From Tetragonia tetragonoides (lineage: Eukaryota > Streptophyta > Magnoliopsida > Caryophyllales > Aizoaceae): a DNA stretch of 64,000 bases. Where the stretch lies: the NCBI GenBank assembly GCA_038025085.1, contig CM076142.1:13497501-13561500 (forward strand). The letters run 5' to 3'. Positions 58,701 to 64,000 of this stretch are shown here, piece after piece (the stretch's first letter is position 1; each line of letters begins with the position of its first letter). The notes under the pieces are model-generated. The model made no database searches, was not told the origin of the DNA, and worked only from the letters and a program-made list of their open reading frames with translations. Both the position numbers and the translations under genes were made by a program.

Positions 58701-59174
58701 TTTATTATCACCTTTGGATTTTTGAAAAATAATTCAAGTGATTTCTTTGAAACTAATGTGGGGGTGTTAAAGAGGGATAAGATATTCCAAACTTAATAAT
58801 TCATGTTTCTGTTTGTGTTTGTGTGTGTGGTAGACATAAGATTCTACTAGATCCTAACTCTACTGTGGTAAATCTTACAGCTTTCACAAATACCATATAT
58901 GGGCGGTGCAAAACCTGTCGTTCCTGAGGCTCCAGCTGCGCCAAATAACATCCTTTTTATTCAGAATCTTCCGCACGAGACTACTCCACTGATGCTGCAA
59001 GTGCTTTTCAGACAATACCCGGGCTTCAAAGAGGTTCGTATGGTGGAAGCAAAGCCAGGGATTGCTTTTGTGGAGTATGAAAATGAGATGCAATCAACAG
59101 TTGCAATGCACGCGCTCCAGAATTTCAAGATTGTCGGACAGAATCCAATGGTAATCACATATGCAAAGAAATAG
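52773..59174 (+). CDS. U2B'': U2 snRNP protein B'' (two RRM domains)
   Basis: Exons 52773-52860, 52934-53106, 54265-54358, 57864-57946 and 58881-59174 join in phase with GT-AG introns to 243 residues. It is a spliceosomal U1A/U2B''-family protein that binds the U2 snRNA loop with U2A'. RRM1 (about 15-92) has RNP2 IYINNL (17-22) and RNP1 KGQAWVVF (57-64). A basic linker ([20 protein letters not shown], 108-127) carries the likely nuclear localisation signal, followed by an Ala/Pro stretch. RRM2 (about 168-243) has ILFIQNL (170-176) and PGIAFVEY (205-212). U2B'' is preferred over U1A because of its length and short linker; the two families are close. Introns 2 and 3 (1.2 and 3.5 kb) each hold a SINE. 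Confidence 0.94.
53561..53719 (+). mobile_element. tRNA-derived SINE in U2B'' intron 2
   Basis: About 159 bp with a tRNA-like head: GGGGTAGCTCAGCTGGTAAA (A box) and GTCCCAAGTTCGAGCCCCC (B box), then a non-tRNA body and a short poly-A. It is a close copy of the SINE at 56442. The flanks show only a weak candidate target duplication. Confidence 0.85.
56442..56605 (+). mobile_element. tRNA-derived SINE in U2B'' intron 3
   Basis: A 164-bp copy of the 53561 SINE (A box GGTAGCTCAGTTGGTAAGAC, B box GTCCCAAGTTTGAGTCC) ends in an A-rich tail. It is flanked by 21-base direct repeats at 56421-56441 and 56606-56626 that match at 20 positions. It lies in the sense orientation of the gene. Confidence 0.92.
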
Positions 59175-59202
59175 ACCAGAAGTCGGTGATTGAGCCTGGA
59201 TA

Positions 59203-59268
59203 TGGTGTGAACAGCTTGTGGTCTAGGAACTTCAGTGGTGTGAACAGCTTGTGGTCTAGGAACTTCAG
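59203..59268 (+). repeat. 33-bp tandem duplication in the U2B'' 3' flank
   Basis: A 33-base unit starting TGGTGTGAACAGCTTGTGGT occurs twice head to tail, with no visible difference, starting 29 bases after the stop codon. It is almost certainly in the 3' untranslated region. Confidence 0.9.
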
Positions 59269-60158
59269 AATTCAGTTGCATAATTGTTGCCATCTCAGAA
59301 ATTTGAGTATCTATATGCAAGGTTGCAAGTTTATATTCTTGTTTTCTGGTTGCCACAAGTCCCTGTTGTTACCCTTTAGGGCATGAGTATTAGATAAACT
59401 TCTGGATGTACAATTGTATTTGTAGGTGGATATTCTGCGACTGTAATCAAGATCCGAATAGTTTTTATATTAGCGTCTAATTCTCTGCTTTCATACCAGC
59501 TGAAAGATGTTTGTGCTCTAATTTTAATAGCTTTGGTAAAAATTCGTCTTAGAAGTTAGACCTGTCTACTTTAATCATGCAGATTCAGAAGTTCATGTAT
59601 TTGCTCAAGTCTGGTTTTTATCCTTGATTCATGGCCAGAAATTGGAGTCTTTTTGAATCCAGGCTCCAGCATCCTAAAGTTTTTCAATCCAATATTGGGT
59701 TGGAGGAACATGACAGATTTGTACTCAATTGCAAACCTAGATGAACTTGATTCTAAACAATTGTACCCTGAGCTGATGCTGGTAATTAGAAGGCTTGAAA
59801 TTGAAATACTTCAAACTAGAATGAAATTGTGCTACAGAAATTTCTCCTTCCAAAATCTATTGGCTGTTTGAGCTTTTCAAAGGATATGAAAGTATACTGC
59901 TGTTGTACATTTCTTACAATTAGAAAACCACCGATGAGGCTATTGAAGAAGAAAGCAAGACAAGGTGACACAGTGGACATGATTCATCTTTTCCATATAA
60001 CTTGATTCGTGTGAATCTAATTCTATCTGCTCGAACTCCTGAGCTCAAGGTGCCTTCATTAGACATGGCATATCTCCACGAAATGCCAACACTGTTAGCT
60101 GTCTGATACCATAAGGGCCAATCATGTTAGTTTTGCACTAAACGGTCGCTAGAATAAG
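59269..60158. other. Spacer between convergent U2B'' and MED28
   Basis: The two genes converge here, so both 3' untranslated regions should lie within these 0.9 kb. No recognisable gene; the frame at 59653 has no domain. Confidence 0.5.
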
Positions 60159-62211
60159 CTACACCTTCTCCAACTCTGACTTGTGCTTATCAAGCTGATC
60201 TTTCAACTCTTTCCTCCATCCTTGAATCAACTGTTCTTGCTTCTTAATAAGCTCGGTTTTAACATTCAACTCTTCTTCCATGGTAGCAATAGTCTGGTGC
60301 CACAACAAAAGATAAGCAAAACAAATCATTCTATCATAGAAAGTGAGTGGGTCTGCAGAATGTAAATAGTCGGAGGAATTATACCTTCTGAAGCATTTCT
60401 GCCTTGGTAGGTTGATCCTCATGTTGCAGACCAATGAAATACAACTGAAGCTTTTTAGCCGCTTCCATAAAATCTCTTGCATGTCTTCCTACGTCAACTG
60501 GAATACACCATTTACAATCAGTCATTATGAGACTTGGATTACTTGGGGGGGGGGGGGGGATCGGAGGGGACTAGCTAAATAACATAAACTGAATACGACT
60601 ATAAACAGGCAGATAATTGCAATTTTGATTGAAGAATATATTATACATTCCATAACGCAGTGGCTACTTAAAAAGTGAATAATTTAACATAGACAAGGAC
60701 AGGAACGCATTGCAGATTTCAGGAAAATGTCATCTGGCATTCCACATACGGTTGTAAATGTAGAATGCGTTAGATTGGGTTAAAAATCACAGCTCTTATC
60801 AATTAGTCAGGGGACAAGCAAGGAATTCAAATCCAGCTCTTTCACAAGCCTTGTGAAACTTGGCATATCAACATCTATGTTACTGGAAGGAACTTGCATC
60901 CAAAGACCTGTGTAGACAATATCACAATGAGTTCACCTATATACTACTCGTATTCATAGTCTCCAAGAATTCTAGTTCCTCCATGACATATTTAATCAGA
61001 TGATGCCAATGTATCTCTCCCTCTTGCAAAAAACATTAAACACTGCCTTTCATACATGACAGAGAACACAATCCTGTTTTCAGCTTTGTAGTTTGTGCCA
61101 ACAATCGGGCAATAGAAGCATCCAACTCTATGTATTTTTACCCCAAGATGCTTCTTGTAAAAGTTAGACTAAGAAAAAACATTCCCATAAGTTCTTATAG
61201 CAGTTCTAAACCCAAGAGACTTTCAATCCTTGCACTTGTTACTCACAACGTTGAGCAAAAGTAGGGAGCTCAAGTGGTAGAGCACCCACACCCCACACCT
61301 CCAACCTTGAGGGTGGTATTGTGACGTGGGCTAATTGGCCTTTCCCCTTCCCTTGATGTTTCGATCAAGAGCCAACAAGCTTGGCTTCCTTGCCATATTG
61401 AAAACATAACCAGCAAATTCTTGAAATATCATACTCCGTATTATCATGTGTTACTACTCAACTTAACACGCGAATATTAGAATTATACTCCTAAACAAGA
61501 CTAAATGGGCACTTCATGTACTCGTTGTCAAGTCCCCCATGGACAATTAGCAAAATGCCAGTGAATATTGTTTTCAATCAAAGACCTAAAAGAAAATAGC
61601 CTTTCCAAAGTTACAACGATTTGCTTTAGCTTTAGAGCATTCACAATTTTCACATAGCAGGTTGATATGAAATCGAATCATCGAATGGCTTGGTGTTCTG
61701 AACTTTGGGTTGTTTGTTAGACACTAGTATTATTTACTCCTATTTTACTAAAAAGCCTTAGCACCTCACCATCTAACTTACTCCACTAGTTCAAAAATCA
61801 AAGCTTGAACATAAAAACATCATCTTTTGGCCCATTTATTAACTCTAGACAAAAACCCTATGCATTCAAACTATCAAAGCAAGAAATGCTAAATTCTACA
61901 AAGCAGATACTCAATTTCTCAAACCCCATAATACAATTATACAATAATATAGAACAACTGGAAAAACCCACAAATTATAACCACTTTCAAATGATAAAAA
62001 ATTAAAAAAAAAAACAAATAAAATTGGGAAGGAGAGAGAAAGAGGGAGAGTTACTTTGATGAGAAGGGTGAGGAGAACGATCAATAGCCTGAAGCTCACA
62101 GGCAGGCAAGCAAGGGAGCAGAGCAGCTTCCAAGGCCGTCACACACTGTATCATCTCCGACTGCTGTGGAGTACCATCAACTGGCTGCTGTTGGGATGGT
62201 TGATCCGCCAT
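60159..62211 (-). CDS. MED28: Mediator complex subunit 28
   Basis: Three exons, 62055-62211, 60385-60497 and 60159-60293, join in phase (GT-AG) to 134 residues. The start at 62211 (MADQPSQQQP) is preferred over an in-frame ATG 10 codons upstream because it matches the family. The motif EMIQCVTALEAALLPCLPAC followed by ELQAIDRSPHPSHQ (exon 1) and GRHARDFMEAAKKLQLYFIG (exon 2) are MED28 signatures. Exon 3 forms a heptad-rich coiled coil from TMEEELNVKTELIKKQEQLI to the end at EKV. The protein is a Mediator head-module subunit that links activators to RNA polymerase II. Intron 1 is 1.56 kb and contains a poly-G run near 60545. A telo-box and site II motifs lie upstream. Confidence 0.94.
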
Positions 62212-62301
62212 TTTTGTTCCAGTTTTAGGATTTAATTCCAAGGAATTACTGGTTCAGTGTTGAACAAATTCCAAGGAGTAATTGGGATGAATTTTGGAAG
62301 G

Positions 62302-62346
62302 TTAGGGTTTTGGGCTGGGAGTTTGAAGCGTTCTTGATTATGGGCT
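62302..62346 (-). promoter_or_regulatory. Telo-box and site II motifs upstream of MED28
   Basis: TTAGGGTTT (telo-box) is at 62302-62310, directly joined to TGGGCT at 62311-62316; a second TGGGCT is at 62341-62346. They lie 90-135 bases upstream of the ATG. The same pairing occurs at RPL18 in this window. Confidence 0.55.
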
Positions 62347-62598
62347 GGGTTGAAATCGGGCCTGAGTGGGTAGTGGACTAGTGGTGCAGTTTGGGGGAAA
62401 TTTATACTTCTACCAGTCCTATCGCATTTAAAAGTATGCCTTTAAATATCATAAATTTTCATATTAGCTGAATTGAACCGAACAAAATAAAATAAGTTGA
62501 ATTTCAAGGAAAAAATTCCATATCATTTTATTAGTATGATATTGCAATAATTTAACATTTGATGCATCTAATTCTGCCTTTCACATTATACTTAGCGC

Positions 62599-62925
62599 AA
62601 TTTGGCGAAAACCATCTAACATGTTTCAGAATTTGTCCAGTACCCCCTGAAACTTTACTATTTGGCGAGTACCACCTTAAAAGTTTATTCCGCCGTGGAA
62701 GTCACACCTTAAGTGATTTTCCGGGCAAATCCTAATTTTTTCTGACCCTTTTACCCCCCCCCCCCCCCCCACTTAGATGAATTTTTTTTTCTCTCTCTCT
62801 CTCTCTCTCGCGCTCACTGTTCCCACATATAAAAAAAAAAAAATTAATTCACTCTCTTTCTCTCTCTCGCTCACTCCATCTTCTTCCTCTCTCTCTGTAT
62901 CTCCATCTTTACCATCTCTCTCTCG

Positions 62926-62970
<45 letters not shown>

Positions 62971-63047
62971 GTCATCAACAACAACAACAATAACAACAAC
63001 AACAACAATTAAATCTGTTTCTCCTGTCATCTCTCTCTCTCGTCATC

Positions 63048-63140
<93 letters not shown>

Positions 63141-63205
63141 CCTGTTTTCGTGGCGAAACAGAACAACAACAACAATCCATTAAATCCCCGTTGAACAACA
63201 ACAAC

Positions 63206-63256
<51 letters not shown>

Positions 63257-63524
63257 CCTGTTTTCGTGGCGAGATCGACATCTTGACATTCAAACGAGAA
63301 ATTCAGAAACAAAACCGAAAATTAAGACAAAAAGGGAAAAATTAAAAAGAAAGAAGGAGAAGCTTAGCTTGGAATCGGCAGATCGGAGCTTCTAAAGCTC
63401 ATGCATGGCCATTGAAGCTCGCTCGAGATTAATCAGAAACTTTTAAGGTGGTACTCGCCAAATAGTAAAGTTTCAGGGGGTACTGGACAAATTCTGAAAC
63501 ATGTTAGGTGGTTTTCGCCAAATT
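62599..63524. mobile_element. Element with 88-bp terminal inverted repeats
   Basis: The left arm (62599-62686) and the right arm (63437-63524) are inverted copies over 88 bases with a single mismatch, starting AATTTGGCGAAAACCA and containing GTCCAGTACCCCCTGAAACT. The 750-bp interior holds (CT)n and (CAA)n runs with a duplicated block containing CCCCTGTTTTCGTGGCGA. No transposase is encoded, and no target duplication was found. The long arms suggest a Mutator-like or foldback element; the superfamily is not settled. Confidence 0.8.
62760..63255. repeat. CT and CAA microsatellites
   Basis: (CT)n runs at about 62930-62970, 63089-63136 and 63210-63252 alternate with (CAA)n runs at about 62976-63010 and 63047-63087. 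All frames across them are artefacts of repeats. A poly-C run lies at 62754-62770. Confidence 0.85.
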
Positions 63525-64000
63525 TAAAAAACTTCAAAGACATTTGTATTATAAGAATTCTTTTACCTGAGTTTATTATGCAAATGTCCCTACAAAATTT
63601 AATTCCACAAAAAAAAAAAAAAAACCGAGACTTGCAAAATTTTTGTTTTTTTAATTTTCCTGTTAGCTACATGCATGTCTCATGTGAGATAATGGTGAAC
63701 ACCGGTCTTACGTACGTGTACGCAAATTATGTTTGTAGCATTCATATGTATTGTATCCATGCTCATAAGCAAAGGCGGAGCTAGGGGGCCATTGCTCCCC
63801 ATTTCCCCATTATATTTCCATTTTTCCAATTTTTTTACCTCCTAATGCCACTTCTCTGAATCGCCACTGCCTCTAAGACGAGTGCACACCCGTCTCACAT
63901 AAGTTTTTATGTTTTTTTTAATCACGCTACTCCTTTTGGCCTTCTGTCATTGAGCTCAAGCACAATGTAAAGGAACTTTAACATACAATGTGTATCATCA
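63525..64000. other. Window end, no gene recognised
   Basis: AT-rich sequence with poly-A at 63608-63624 and no recognisable domain. TCTAAGACGAG and CCGTCTCACATAAG near 63872-63906 resemble decayed hairpin-family arms but are too short to assign. Confidence 0.4.

Noticed and set aside
61258..61390. Segment with AGCTCAAGTGGTAGAGCA, a tRNA A-box look-alike in MED28 intron 1
   Set aside because: No B box, no cloverleaf and no target duplication were found; possibly an old SINE fragment, but not supportable.
62773..63312. Long Ser/Leu, Gln and Arg/Glu repeat frames
   Set aside because: They are translations of CT and CAA microsatellites within the long-TIR element.

Overview
This is a stretch of nuclear genome from a flowering plant, almost certainly a eudicot. 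The evidence is GT-AG introns, plant-only families (PMEI, ATL RING-H2, DUF538, SAG21/LEA_3, SEC15), AT-rich intergenic DNA, a copia retrotransposon primed by initiator tRNA-Met, and many MITEs and tRNA-derived SINEs. The species cannot be named from sequence alone. No prokaryotic operon, CRISPR array or organellar gene was seen.

Layout. 1-8.5 kb: two minus-strand secreted PMEI-domain proteins (1046-1645 and 4062-4685), two back-to-back Tourist-type MITEs, a SINE and an intronless ATL RING-H2 ubiquitin ligase (7800-8474). 8.5-16 kb: a relic of a soluble epoxide hydrolase exon (9281-9421), a small LTR element nested in a Stowaway-like MITE, and an intact three-exon soluble epoxide hydrolase (12102-16066) with a LINE fragment in intron 1. 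16-20.6 kb: a second truncated LINE and the five-exon gene for ribosomal protein eL18 (minus). 20.6-31 kb: two inverted Tourist MITEs, the single-exon exocyst subunit SEC15 (24475-26889), a 0.6 kb tandem duplication carrying a SINE, and a hAT-type MITE. 31-35 kb: two DUF538 genes in tandem. 35-44 kb: mostly non-coding, then a very young non-autonomous copia element whose only gene is an intact Gag-protease (40708-43655). 44.6-45.6 kb: a SAG21/LEA5-like gene (minus). 47.5-49.5 kb: a copia gag remnant interrupted by a hAT-like MITE. 52.7-59.2 kb: the five-exon spliceosomal gene U2B'' with SINEs in introns 2 and 3. 60.1-62.2 kb: Mediator subunit MED28 (minus, three exons). 62.6-63.5 kb: an element with 88-bp near-perfect terminal inverted repeats.

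The genes are not a functional cluster. They are ordinary housekeeping genes (translation, splicing, Mediator, exocytosis) mixed with wall and stress-related genes. Splice junctions were placed by reading frame and GT-AG rules, and every multi-exon model closes in phase. The unusual content is in the repeats: datable nested insertions with readable target-site duplications, a dispersed hairpin element family, and repeated 0.1-0.6 kb local tandem duplications, several inside introns. I found no convincing undescribed multi-gene system. The best candidates for new description are the Gag-protease-only retrotransposon, the 88-bp-TIR element and the hairpin family.
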